A DNA stretch of 8,705 bases from Candidatus Babelota bacterium. Lineage in GTDB: Bacteria > JAGOBX01. Made by a program: the position numbers and the translations under genes. Positions 1 through 6,363 of the stretch are shown in pieces. The stretch is taken from contig JAGOBX010000128.1 of NCBI GenBank assembly GCA_017999075.1, positions 1-8,705 on the forward strand, in the 5' to 3' direction. The stretch's first letter is position 1; every line of letters begins with the position of its first letter. The notes beneath the pieces are model-generated. The model saw only the letters and a list, made by a program, of their open reading frames with translations. It searched no databases and had not been told where the DNA came from.

Positions 1-35
1 AGGCATATATTTTATTACCGGCACCGCTTAAATTT

Positions 36-1034
36 TTAAATTAATTTTATTCTGGTTATAGGCCAGTATATTATTAAAGGTTTGCCTTTTATTAAATTGT
101 ATGGAACGTATCCCCAAAACCTTGAATCACTGCTGTTATCGCGGTTATCCCCCATAGCAAAATAACAGTTTTCAGGCATAACATATTTTGATACAGGTTT
201 TCCGTCAAGCCTTATATCTTCAATTATGAATTTAGCATTCTTTTTAAAATGCCTGTATTCATCTTCAAATACTGCAATTTGCTTTAATTCAAGCGAATCA
301 ACAGGAAAATCCCCGTGAATCAATTCTATTTTTTCTTTTAGAATATTGTCGTAATAAAATTTTATTTTATATTCGAATTTGATCTTTTTATATTTGAAAT
401 AATTTTCAAGACAGAATAATTCGTAAAAATTAAGTTTGTTGATTTCAATTTCATCATTTTGTTTCGGCACTCTAACAGGACCAAAAAAATCGCGTTCTCT
501 GAGAAGATTGTTTTCAGAATGAATGGCTTCTTGTAAATTTTCTTTTTTTCCATTAATATATGTTTCTTTATTTATAATCTGTATTGTGTCCCCGGGAAGA
601 CCTATAGCACGCTTTATAAAATCACGTGGTCTGTAATATTTGAAAATATCTGTAATTCCGTCATATTTAGTGTTTAAAAATATAGGAGTTAAAATGATAT
701 TTTTATAGTTGTTGGATGTATCAGGATAATCTGAATCATGAGGATATTTGAATACAATAATATCGTTTCTTTCAATATCAGTAAGTTTATAAATAAACCG
801 ATTAACCAAAATATGGTCTTTAATAAGAAGAGTTGCTTCCATAGAAGAAGATGGAATATAAAATGCCTGTATGATTGTTTCTTTTATAATAAGAGCCATA
901 ATTCCTGCTACAAATATAGTTTCAATCCAGTCGCGTAAAATCGATTTTTCTTTTTTGGGTTTGCGCAGCCAATTATAAAATTTTTCCCAAACAGATTTTT
1001 TTTCAGTATCGCAACAAACATTATTATTTTTCAA
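36..1034 (-). CDS. lepB: Signal peptidase I (LepB), with large inserts
   Basis: Inner-membrane serine protease that removes Sec/Tat signal peptides on the periplasmic side. The order of motifs is that of the S26 family: a cytoplasmic basic N-terminus, one membrane segment (about residues 37-56), the catalytic serine box IPSSSMEATL with Ser64 as nucleophile, the lysine box RDFIKRAIGLPGD with Lys141 as general base, and the C-terminal box MGDNRDNSSDSRFWG. At 332 residues it is longer than a minimal enzyme. The extra length lies between the serine and lysine boxes (about 100-135) and in a charged, aromatic-rich stretch of about 90 residues (about 185-275). The start is TTG: GAGG lies 8 nt upstream and the next in-frame ATG (residue 46) would cut into the membrane segment. 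It is the last gene of the minus-strand group in the window, 16 nt after the gspC-like gene. Function is secure from the catalytic dyad. Confidence 0.96.
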   Translation of the reverse strand: MKNNNVCCDTEKKSVWEKFYNWLRKPKKEKSILRDWIETIFVAGIMALIIKETIIQAFYIPSSSMEATLLIKDHILVNRFIYKLTDIERNDIIVFKYPHDSDYPDTSNNYKNIILTPIFLNTKYDGITDIFKYYRPRDFIKRAIGLPGDTIQIINKETYINGKKENLQEAIHSENNLLRERDFFGPVRVPKQNDEIEINKLNFYELFCLENYFKYKKIKFEYKIKFYYDNILKEKIELIHGDFPVDSLELKQIAVFEDEYRHFKKNAKFIIEDIRLDGKPVSKYVMPENCYFAMGDNRDNSSDSRFWGYVPYNLIKGKPLIIYWPITRIKLI

Positions 1035-1040
1035 AATTAG

Positions 1041-1047
1041 TCCCTCT
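1041..1047 (-). promoter_or_regulatory. Shine-Dalgarno site deciding the TTG start of lepB
   Basis: On the minus strand the bases read AGAGGGA, and the GAGG core ends 8 nt before the TTG at 1034-1032. This spacing is ideal and supports the non-ATG start, since no ATG exists in frame before residue 46. Confidence 0.7.
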
Positions 1048-1050
1048 TTT

Positions 1051-1977
1051 TTATTCGATATTTAAAGTAAATATAAAATGTTTATTATCCCTCAGAATAT
1101 CGAGGGTAATATATTTTTCATTTTTCATATTATCCCATAATTTAACGCCTTTTTCGACGCTGTCAACAGGTCTGCCGTTTATTGAAGTTATTACATCGTT
1201 TATTTTAATTCCGAAATACCTTGAAATTACACTGTTTTCAGCAATTTGATTAAAACGTATTCCAATCATTTTTTTATCGACAAAATATGGAACAATATTA
1301 GTTGTAGTTAAAATTTTTTCAAGTTCTTTATAAAGAAAAGTATCTATTTCATCCCGTGTTAAATTTATGGTATGGGATTTTACTGAATTGTCAGGAGAAC
1401 CATAACCTTTAGATTGAGGAATTTCTATTTTTTGATTTGGTCCTGTTTTATATTCAGGACGCTTGAATGCTTCTGAATTGGCAGCATTTTTCTTTTTAAT
1501 TTCACTTCGCATAATAAATTTATTTTTATTGATATCTTCTAATGCGATTTCAAATCTTTTAATCTCGATTATTTTCATATTATCAATATAATCGCCTGTT
1601 TTTTTGGAAATTTTTTGTCCTGAAGATTTTTCAAGTATTATAGCAGACGACTTGGTTCCGTATCCGGAAATTGTTCCTAACAATTCGTAATTTGAGTTAT
1701 TGAATTCAATAGAACTGATTTTTTCAGACTGTTTTCCTGAATCAGGTTTACTTAATTCTATTCCGAATATTTTTGACCATATTTCTATTGAAGGATCTGA
1801 TGGCCTGGTATTTAATATAAATGAACCTGAATCGGATTTGTTGAAGTAAGGAACTTCTTTATTTTCTGAATTTTTTTCAGTGAAATAAATAATAATATTA
1901 AATAATATTGCGAAAATTATTAAAGATAATCCGGCATTTAAATGATTAATTTTTGTTTTCATAATTAAGTTCCGCAT
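1051..1977 (-). CDS. gspC: GspC-like type II secretion protein with PDZ domain
   Basis: Probable inner-membrane component of a type II secretion system; in that family GspC connects the cytoplasmic-membrane platform to the outer-membrane secretin. The architecture fits: a short cytoplasmic start, one membrane helix (about residues 15-32), a linker, a periplasmic homology region (about 95-157, with YELLGTISG and AIILEKSSGQ matching the usual 'GT.......A.I.....G' pattern), a low-complexity linker (about 160-200), and a C-terminal PDZ domain (about 210-307, with GIKINDVITSINGRPV as the binding-loop region). Its 5' end overlaps the 3' end of tsaB by 32 nt, in another frame. An alternative ATG at 1962-1960 (residue 6) has a weak GGA 8 nt upstream and would cut the overlap to 17 nt; neither start has a strong ribosome binding site. 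No other gsp gene is in the window, so a stand-alone PDZ membrane protein remains possible. Confidence 0.72.
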   Translation of the reverse strand: MRNLIMKTKINHLNAGLSLIIFAILFNIIIYFTEKNSENKEVPYFNKSDSGSFILNTRPSDPSIEIWSKIFGIELSKPDSGKQSEKISSIEFNNSNYELLGTISGYGTKSSAIILEKSSGQKISKKTGDYIDNMKIIEIKRFEIALEDINKNKFIMRSEIKKKNAANSEAFKRPEYKTGPNQKIEIPQSKGYGSPDNSVKSHTINLTRDEIDTFLYKELEKILTTTNIVPYFVDKKMIGIRFNQIAENSVISRYFGIKINDVITSINGRPVDSVEKGVKLWDNMKNEKYITLDILRDNKHFIFTLNIE

Positions 1978-2674
1978 CGCTGACTTTAATATATAAAGGC
2001 ATTAAACTGAAAGCATCTGAAAAATCACAGCTCTCAATTTTTTTTTTAATTGAATTTACAAGTATTCCGCAGTTTTTTTCGGTTAATTCAAAATAAGATA
2101 TATTTGCATAATTCTGCGAGTTTTCCAATTTTTTGATTTCTTTAACGCAATTTATATGACAGGATAAATAATTATTCTTACATGAAATAATATTTTTCAG
2201 TTTTTCTGTTTCAATAATGAAATTTTCTTTTACCGGAGAAAAAAAATTGTTATTTTCAGCCATTAACTCTGAACAGTAAAACATTCCGCCTCCCGAATTA
2301 ATGATTCCGTATAAATGAATGTTTTTTTTAAAAAAAGATTGATTCATCAATTGTTCTGCGCCGAAATCCAAAGCCAGATTCAAATTATTGAGAGTAATGA
2401 TTTTTTTATTGAAAACATAAGCAAATGATCTTATTGCGGCGATGGATATTCTTATTCCGGTAAAAGTTCCAGGGCCTTCTGAAACAGCAAAATAATCAAT
2501 ATCCTTTAATTCTAAATTCTCTTTTTTTAAAGTTTCGTCTATAAGGGGCATAAGTTTATAGGAATGCCTGATTTTTCTTTCGTCTTGGTAATATGAAATT
2601 CGGTTACCCTTTATAAGAATAACTATACAATTTTCAAAAGATGTATCAAAAAATAATATATTAGAAGTTATCAT
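1946..2674 (-). CDS. tsaB: tRNA threonylcarbamoyladenosine biosynthesis protein TsaB
   Basis: TsaB is the non-catalytic ASKHA-fold partner of TsaD, with TsaE, in forming t6A at position 37 of ANN-decoding tRNAs in the cytoplasm. The N-terminal ILFFDTS (residues 6-12) is the usual phosphate-1-like strand, and RHSYKLMPLIDETL (36-49) followed by SEGPGTFTGIRI (65-76) is the most conserved TsaB signature. The C-terminal half is divergent, as is normal for the family, and the 242-residue length is typical. The ATG start gives the expected N-terminus, but the 16 nt between the stop of the upstream regulator gene and this ATG hold no recognisable Shine-Dalgarno site, so translation may depend on the upstream gene. 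The 3' end overlaps the gspC-like gene. tsaD and tsaE are not in the window. Confidence 0.93.
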   Translation of the reverse strand: MITSNILFFDTSFENCIVILIKGNRISYYQDERKIRHSYKLMPLIDETLKKENLELKDIDYFAVSEGPGTFTGIRISIAAIRSFAYVFNKKIITLNNLNLALDFGAEQLMNQSFFKKNIHLYGIINSGGGMFYCSELMAENNNFFSPVKENFIIETEKLKNIISCKNNYLSCHINCVKEIKKLENSQNYANISYFELTEKNCGILVNSIKKKIESCDFSDAFSLMPLYIKVSDAELNYENKN

Positions 2675-2690
2675 AAGTTGAATTTTTAGT

Positions 2691-3896
2691 TTATATCTTG
2701 AAATTTATCAGTAAAACGCTTATATCATCATTAAAATCATCTTTATTTTCGTTTACCGCTACAAGATAATTGTACAGCATATTTTTTATATGTTTTACAC
2801 TTTTGTCAATAAGTTTATCCGAACAAAGAAATTGTCTTATTATTTCCGGTTCCATAATAATTTCATTGTTGCCATCATTATAAGCAATATCAAGAATGCC
2901 GTCTGTATAAATTATTAGTTTATCTTCTGTTCCTAATTTTATTGTTTTATCGGCATATTCTGCATCATAACTTAATCCAAGAGGCAGTCCGAACGATTCA
3001 ATTATATTAATTTTATTTTCTGATTTGTCATAAAAAAAAGGAAAAGGGTTTCCTGCCGAAGAATAAATCAATTCTTTAGTGATTGAATGATAAAAACCGA
3101 TAAACATGGTTTGATAAAATAATTCAATGTTTTTTAATGAGTCTATATAAAAGTTATTTAATAATTTTAAAAAATGAGACGGAGAATTATGAGAATAAAT
3201 GTGTGTGGTAATAAAACTTTTTGTCAATGCGACTTTTAATGAAGTTGATAATCCATGACCTGCAATATCGCCGACTATAAAAGCATATAAATTGTTTTTT
3301 AGCGGAATAACATCGATATAATCTCCGCCTAAATTGAAATGAGGGCAAAAAATATAATCCACTTCAAAAAAATTATTTTCAATGTAGGTATTTAAAACCA
3401 GGTTATTATGAACATTTCTTGCAAGATCAAGTTCTTTCCAGTATTTTTTATTCAGTTTTTTTAATTTGGCGTTTGATGATTTTAGATCGTTTAAACTTGA
3501 TTTTAACTTTAACTGGGTTTTTACCCTCATTATAAGTTCAGTTTTGTTGAACGGTTTTACAATATAATCTGATGCACCGCATTCGTAAGCTGTTGAAACA
3601 GATTGTTCATCCGCATAATTTGTAACAAATATTACTGCTATGTCTGAAGAAAAATATTCTTTTTTTAAATACCTTGAAATATTATAACCGTTTAATCCGC
3701 TTTCAAGACCCACTCCTATAAGGCATAAATCAGGAATATAACCCTTTTTTAATTCCTGAATAAAAATATTCCCGCTTTGAAACATAGAAATGTTTGCTTC
3801 TATATCCGATAATGACAGTATCTTGTTTAAAATACTTGAACTTATGTTATCATCATCAATAATAGCCAAAACAAATTTTTCAGAGTTCATATCCAC
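2691..3896 (-). CDS. Response regulator with PP2C/SpoIIE-type phosphatase output (RsbU-like)
   Basis: Predicted cytoplasmic serine/threonine phosphatase of the RsbU/SpoIIE class joined to a CheY-like receiver; family members typically dephosphorylate an anti-sigma-factor antagonist. The receiver spans about residues 7-125: acidic pocket Asp14-Asp15, Thr92 (FVTN) and Lys114 (VKPF) are kept, but the position that normally carries the phospho-accepting Asp (PDLxLxD) reads PDLCLIG, with Gly61. A charged, probably coiled-coil linker (about 125-160) leads to the phosphatase domain (about 180-401). That domain keeps its metal-binding acids: GGDYID (Asp192), GDIAGHG (Asp210), YTDG (Asp332) and DDIS (Asp390/391). 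The phosphatase therefore looks active while the receiver looks phosphorylation-independent. The start is GTG at 3896-3894, with an ATG two codons later (3890-3888) equally possible; neither has a clear ribosome binding site. It is the first gene of the minus-strand group and is divergent from murJ. No anti-sigma or STAS gene is visible. Confidence 0.92.
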   Translation of the reverse strand: MDMNSEKFVLAIIDDDNISSSILNKILSLSDIEANISMFQSGNIFIQELKKGYIPDLCLIGVGLESGLNGYNISRYLKKEYFSSDIAVIFVTNYADEQSVSTAYECGASDYIVKPFNKTELIMRVKTQLKLKSSLNDLKSSNAKLKKLNKKYWKELDLARNVHNNLVLNTYIENNFFEVDYIFCPHFNLGGDYIDVIPLKNNLYAFIVGDIAGHGLSTSLKVALTKSFITTHIYSHNSPSHFLKLLNNFYIDSLKNIELFYQTMFIGFYHSITKELIYSSAGNPFPFFYDKSENKINIIESFGLPLGLSYDAEYADKTIKLGTEDKLIIYTDGILDIAYNDGNNEIIMEPEIIRQFLCSDKLIDKSVKHIKNMLYNYLVAVNENKDDFNDDISVLLINFKI

Positions 3897-3936
3897 GGTA
3901 AACTAATTACAGCAAATTTAATAGCGGTAAATTTCT

Positions 3937-3970
3937 ATCCTGAAATAACACAATTAATAAATTTCAGGAT
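3937..3970. repeat. Perfect 10-bp inverted repeat between the regulator gene and murJ
   Basis: Left arm ATCCTGAAAT at 3937-3946 and right arm ATTTCAGGAT at 3961-3970 are exact reverse complements separated by 14 nt, so the arm centres are 24 bp apart. The right arm ends 7 bp before the murJ -35 box, and the left arm begins about 41 bp upstream of the GTG of the divergent regulator gene. This is a fitting place for an operator that controls one or both genes, or for a 5'-leader hairpin in the regulator transcript. There is no T-run after either arm, so it is not a standard terminator. The repeat is certain; its role is inferred. Confidence 0.6.
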
Positions 3971-3977
3971 TAAACAA

Positions 3978-4006
3978 TTGCTAAATTTACAATTTTATAT
4001 TATAAT
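3978..4006 (+). promoter_or_regulatory. Sigma70-type promoter of murJ
   Basis: TTGCTA (3978-3983) and TATAAT (4001-4006) are separated by exactly 17 nt. The -10 is a perfect consensus and the -35 matches TTGACA at four of six positions. Transcription would start at about 4012-4014, which is 0-3 nt before the murJ ATG at 4015. A second -10-like TACAAT at 3988-3993 has no good -35 partner. In such AT-rich DNA TATAAT-like strings occur by chance, but the hexamer pair with ideal spacing is the best on this strand in the divergent region. Confidence 0.6.
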
Positions 4007-4014
4007 AATAAAAT

Positions 4015-5592
4015 ATGTCAAGAAATAAAAACAGGATTTTAGTTTTTAAAGGAATTTTTTTAAGCAGAATTTCCGGTTTTTTGAGGGATTTTGTTATAGC
4101 TCATTATTTTGGAGCAAATCATTTTACAGATGCATTTTTAAATGCTTTTTCTATTCCTAATCTGCTTCGCGGAATTTTTGCCGAAGGAAACCTGTCATCT
4201 GCTTTTATACCTAATTTTGTAGATGAACACAAAAAAGATAAAGAATTAAGTGACAAACTGTGCAGATATGTTTCAGCATTTCTTTTGTATTCAACATTGA
4301 CTGTATCTGTTTTGGGAATAATTTTTTCTTATCCTATAGCATCTATGGTTGCATACGGATTTTCAGATGAAACAGCCAAACAGCTTTCAGGTGAATACTT
4401 GCGTATAATGTTTCCAGTACTTATTTTTTTAAGTCTGGGCGCGTTATGTATGGGTGTATTAAATTCGTTTCAGCGTTTTTTTATAACTTCATTTGCGCCT
4501 ACTATAATGAATGTAAGTTTAATAATAGCGGTAATTTATTTCAGCGGAAAGTTAGGAGTATCTGACGGAGAAAAAATGTTTGCGTTATGTTATGGAACTT
4601 TATTCGGAGCGGTTTTATATTTAATTTTTTTAGCATACCCTTATTTTAAGGCTGGTTTCAGGTTTGGATTATATTTTAATTTTGGATATAAACCATTTAT
4701 GAAAACGCTGAAACTTATGCTTCCGGGCATACCGGGACAGGCTTTATATGAATTGAATTTTATGGCAAACAGGTTTATAGCTTCATTTCTTGGCGTGGGA
4801 AGTATTTCATATCTTTATTATGCTAACAGACTTTATCAGTTTCCGCTTGCATTATTCGGAATAGGTGTTTCTTCTGTGCTGCTTCCGTCTGCGGCTTCTG
4901 CAGTAAACGAATCGAATACCGATAAATTGCTGAACCATTATTACGACAGTTTTAAATTTATGTGTTATTTTATAATTCCTGTCACTGTTTTTTCTGTTAT
5001 TCTTGACAAAGAAATTATTGATCTGGTTTATCAGAGAAACGGAGAATTTAATTATAAAACTGCTGCAGCATTTAAATATTATATAGTGGGTCTTATGGCC
5101 TATGCCGGCGCCAATATTACTAGTCAGATATATTTTTCAATGAAAGATACGTTGTCGCCGGTAAAATATTCTGTAATTAATATGATAATCAATTTAACGC
5201 TGAATATTTTAATAGTATTGATTTGGACTGATGAAAATACAAAGTTTGCAGGTTTATCATTGTCAAATTCCATATCAGGATTTATATATTTAGGATTAAT
5301 AATTTATAATTTGAAAAAAAAAATAAATGAGTTGAAATATTCGTTTATGTTTAATTACGTTTTGAAAATTTTATCAATATCTTTGTTAAGTTCTATAGTT
5401 TTATATGTGATTCATTTTTATTCAAAATTTTCTTTTGACACCGGCATTTTAAACAGAATAATGAATTTTTCTGTACCTGCATTTTCAGGGATACTGGCTT
5501 ATTTTATACTGACAATGATTTTTAAAGTTGAATTATCTCAAAAATTATGGTATCATATTCACACAAAATTTTTAAAATATATTAGGGGTTGA
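4015..5592 (+). CDS. murJ: Lipid II flippase MurJ
   Basis: Multi-pass inner-membrane protein of the MOP superfamily (MviN/MurJ) that moves undecaprenyl-linked peptidoglycan precursor (lipid II) to the periplasmic face. Hydrophobic segments along the 525 residues fit the usual 14 helices. The family's key residues fall at the same numbers as in the E. coli protein: Arg18 and Arg24 in LSRISGFLRD, Asp39 in FTDAF and Arg52 in PNLLRG; Arg272 in YYANRLYQFP corresponds to the essential central-cavity arginine (270 in E. coli). This supports the ATG at 4015, and an in-frame TAA directly upstream (4009-4011) excludes a longer form. No Shine-Dalgarno sequence precedes the ATG, and the predicted transcription start almost coincides with it. 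The gene is first in its direction, divergent from the regulator gene, and 40 nt before the barrel-protein gene. Confidence 0.96.
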   Translation: MSRNKNRILVFKGIFLSRISGFLRDFVIAHYFGANHFTDAFLNAFSIPNLLRGIFAEGNLSSAFIPNFVDEHKKDKELSDKLCRYVSAFLLYSTLTVSVLGIIFSYPIASMVAYGFSDETAKQLSGEYLRIMFPVLIFLSLGALCMGVLNSFQRFFITSFAPTIMNVSLIIAVIYFSGKLGVSDGEKMFALCYGTLFGAVLYLIFLAYPYFKAGFRFGLYFNFGYKPFMKTLKLMLPGIPGQALYELNFMANRFIASFLGVGSISYLYYANRLYQFPLALFGIGVSSVLLPSAASAVNESNTDKLLNHYYDSFKFMCYFIIPVTVFSVILDKEIIDLVYQRNGEFNYKTAAAFKYYIVGLMAYAGANITSQIYFSMKDTLSPVKYSVINMIINLTLNILIVLIWTDENTKFAGLSLSNSISGFIYLGLIIYNLKKKINELKYSFMFNYVLKILSISLLSSIVLYVIHFYSKFSFDTGILNRIMNFSVPAFSGILAYFILTMIFKVELSQKLWYHIHTKFLKYIRG

Positions 5593-5593
5593 A

Positions 5594-5615
5594 TTAAACG
5601 GCTGTTTAAATTTTT
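5594..5615 (+). terminator. Weak possible terminator after murJ
   Basis: TTAAAC (5594-5599) and GTTTAA (5604-5609) form a 6-bp stem with a 4-nt GGCT loop, followed two bases later by a short T-run (5611-5615). The stem has only one G-C pair, so it may attenuate transcription at most, or be chance in AT-rich DNA. Confidence 0.22.
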
Positions 5616-5632
5616 AATAGCGGAGATAAAGT

Positions 5633-6301
5633 ATGATTAAAAAAATTTTTATTGCAGCAATTAGTATAATTATATGTTCTGCCGCAGCCTATTCTTTCTC
5701 ATTTAAAGCAGGCGGTTTTTTCGGCGCACAGCAATCTTATAAAAACAAATATAGCAACGCTCCTATAGGATATATAGAACATACATTATATGCGCAAAAC
5801 GGTTTTGATATAAGAACTTCATTGGGAATAACTTATCTTGAATCCACAAATTTTGAAAATTCATCTTTATATGGTTATTTTGAAACAGCAGCCAATACTT
5901 TTCCTTTGAATACCAACCCTACCGGAGCTGACACATATGGAGTATTCGGACCGTATAATTCTAATTCTAAATTATTATTAGCGCCGTTTAAAATTCAGGC
6001 TTCAAAATATTTTAAATTGTCAAAAAAACCAGATTCTCCTGAAATTTCGTTCTTTTCAGGTATTACAATTGTATACTACTTGGAAAAATACGAACAATTT
6101 ACAGATTCTAATGATGCGTTGAAAACCGCCAAAACATTTATTGATAAAAAATGTGAAGGAATAAATTTTGGTTTAAATTTGGGTACAGGAATAAAACTTT
6201 CTAAAAATGTTGCTATTAATACGGAATACAACATTATTAAATCCACCAAATTTCATACAGGACTTAATAATTTTGAATTTTATTTTAGAATAGATATTTA
6301 A
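5633..6301 (+). CDS. Exported protein, probable outer-membrane beta-barrel
   Basis: I do not recognise a named family. The 222-residue product begins with a clear Sec signal peptide (MIKK, a hydrophobic core to about residue 18, then CSAAAYS with likely cleavage near residues 19-22). The mature part starts FSFKAGGFFGAQQ and alternates polar and hydrophobic/aromatic residues, with many Tyr, Phe, Asn and Gly (for example GFDIRTSLGITYL, GINFGLNLGTGIKL) and a final strand NFEFYFRIDI. This pattern is typical of small 8-10-strand outer-membrane barrels. The last residue is Ile rather than the usual Phe or Trp, so it is not a textbook barrel C-terminus. There is no lipobox: the Cys at 15 follows Ile-Ile-Ile. 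GGAG lies 7 nt before the ATG. It may be cotranscribed with murJ, 40 nt upstream; function is unknown. Confidence 0.8.
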   Translation: MIKKIFIAAISIIICSAAAYSFSFKAGGFFGAQQSYKNKYSNAPIGYIEHTLYAQNGFDIRTSLGITYLESTNFENSSLYGYFETAANTFPLNTNPTGADTYGVFGPYNSNSKLLLAPFKIQASKYFKLSKKPDSPEISFFSGITIVYYLEKYEQFTDSNDALKTAKTFIDKKCEGINFGLNLGTGIKLSKNVAINTEYNIIKSTKFHTGLNNFEFYFRIDI

Positions 6302-6305
6302 AAAC

Positions 6306-6335
6306 TTGAAAATTACGATTAAATTTATATATATA
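6306..6335 (+). promoter_or_regulatory. Promoter of the M20 peptidase gene
   Basis: TTGAAA (6306-6311) and a perfect TATAAT (6330-6335) are separated by 18 nt. The predicted start near 6342 leaves a leader of about 22 nt that contains AGGAGG at 6350-6355. The -35 lies just after the stop codon of the barrel-protein gene, so the peptidase and downstream amylase could be transcribed independently of murJ. Confidence 0.6.
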
Positions 6336-6349
6336 ATAATTTAACTCTC

Positions 6350-6355
6350 AGGAGG
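6350..6355 (+). promoter_or_regulatory. Strong Shine-Dalgarno site of the M20 peptidase gene
   Basis: AGGAGG, a full match to the anti-Shine-Dalgarno core, ends 8 nt before the ATG at 6364. It is the strongest ribosome binding site in the window and shows that this organism uses canonical sites, in contrast to murJ and tsaB. Confidence 0.75.
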
Positions 6356-6363
6356 AAACAGTA

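Noticed and set aside
1-35. Possible start of another minus-strand gene (in-frame GTG at 24-22 and ATG at 6-4) downstream of lepB
   Set aside because: Only eight codons at most are visible and no ribosome binding site precedes either start, so nothing supports a gene call.
738-938. 66-codon plus-strand reading frame inside lepB
   Set aside because: It lies entirely opposite the conserved serine-box and membrane-helix region of lepB, has no ribosome binding site and shows no domain-like sequence; it is a shadow frame.
1035-2690. Identical 16-nt gaps before lepB and before tsaB
   Set aside because: The two gaps share no sequence (one has a Shine-Dalgarno site, the other none), so equal length is coincidence.
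3917-5627. Repeated string TTTAATAGCGG before the regulator gene (3917) and before the barrel-protein gene (5613), with a similar string inside murJ (near 4520)
   Set aside because: An 11-12-nt match in AT-rich DNA at non-equivalent positions, one inside coding sequence, is best explained by chance.
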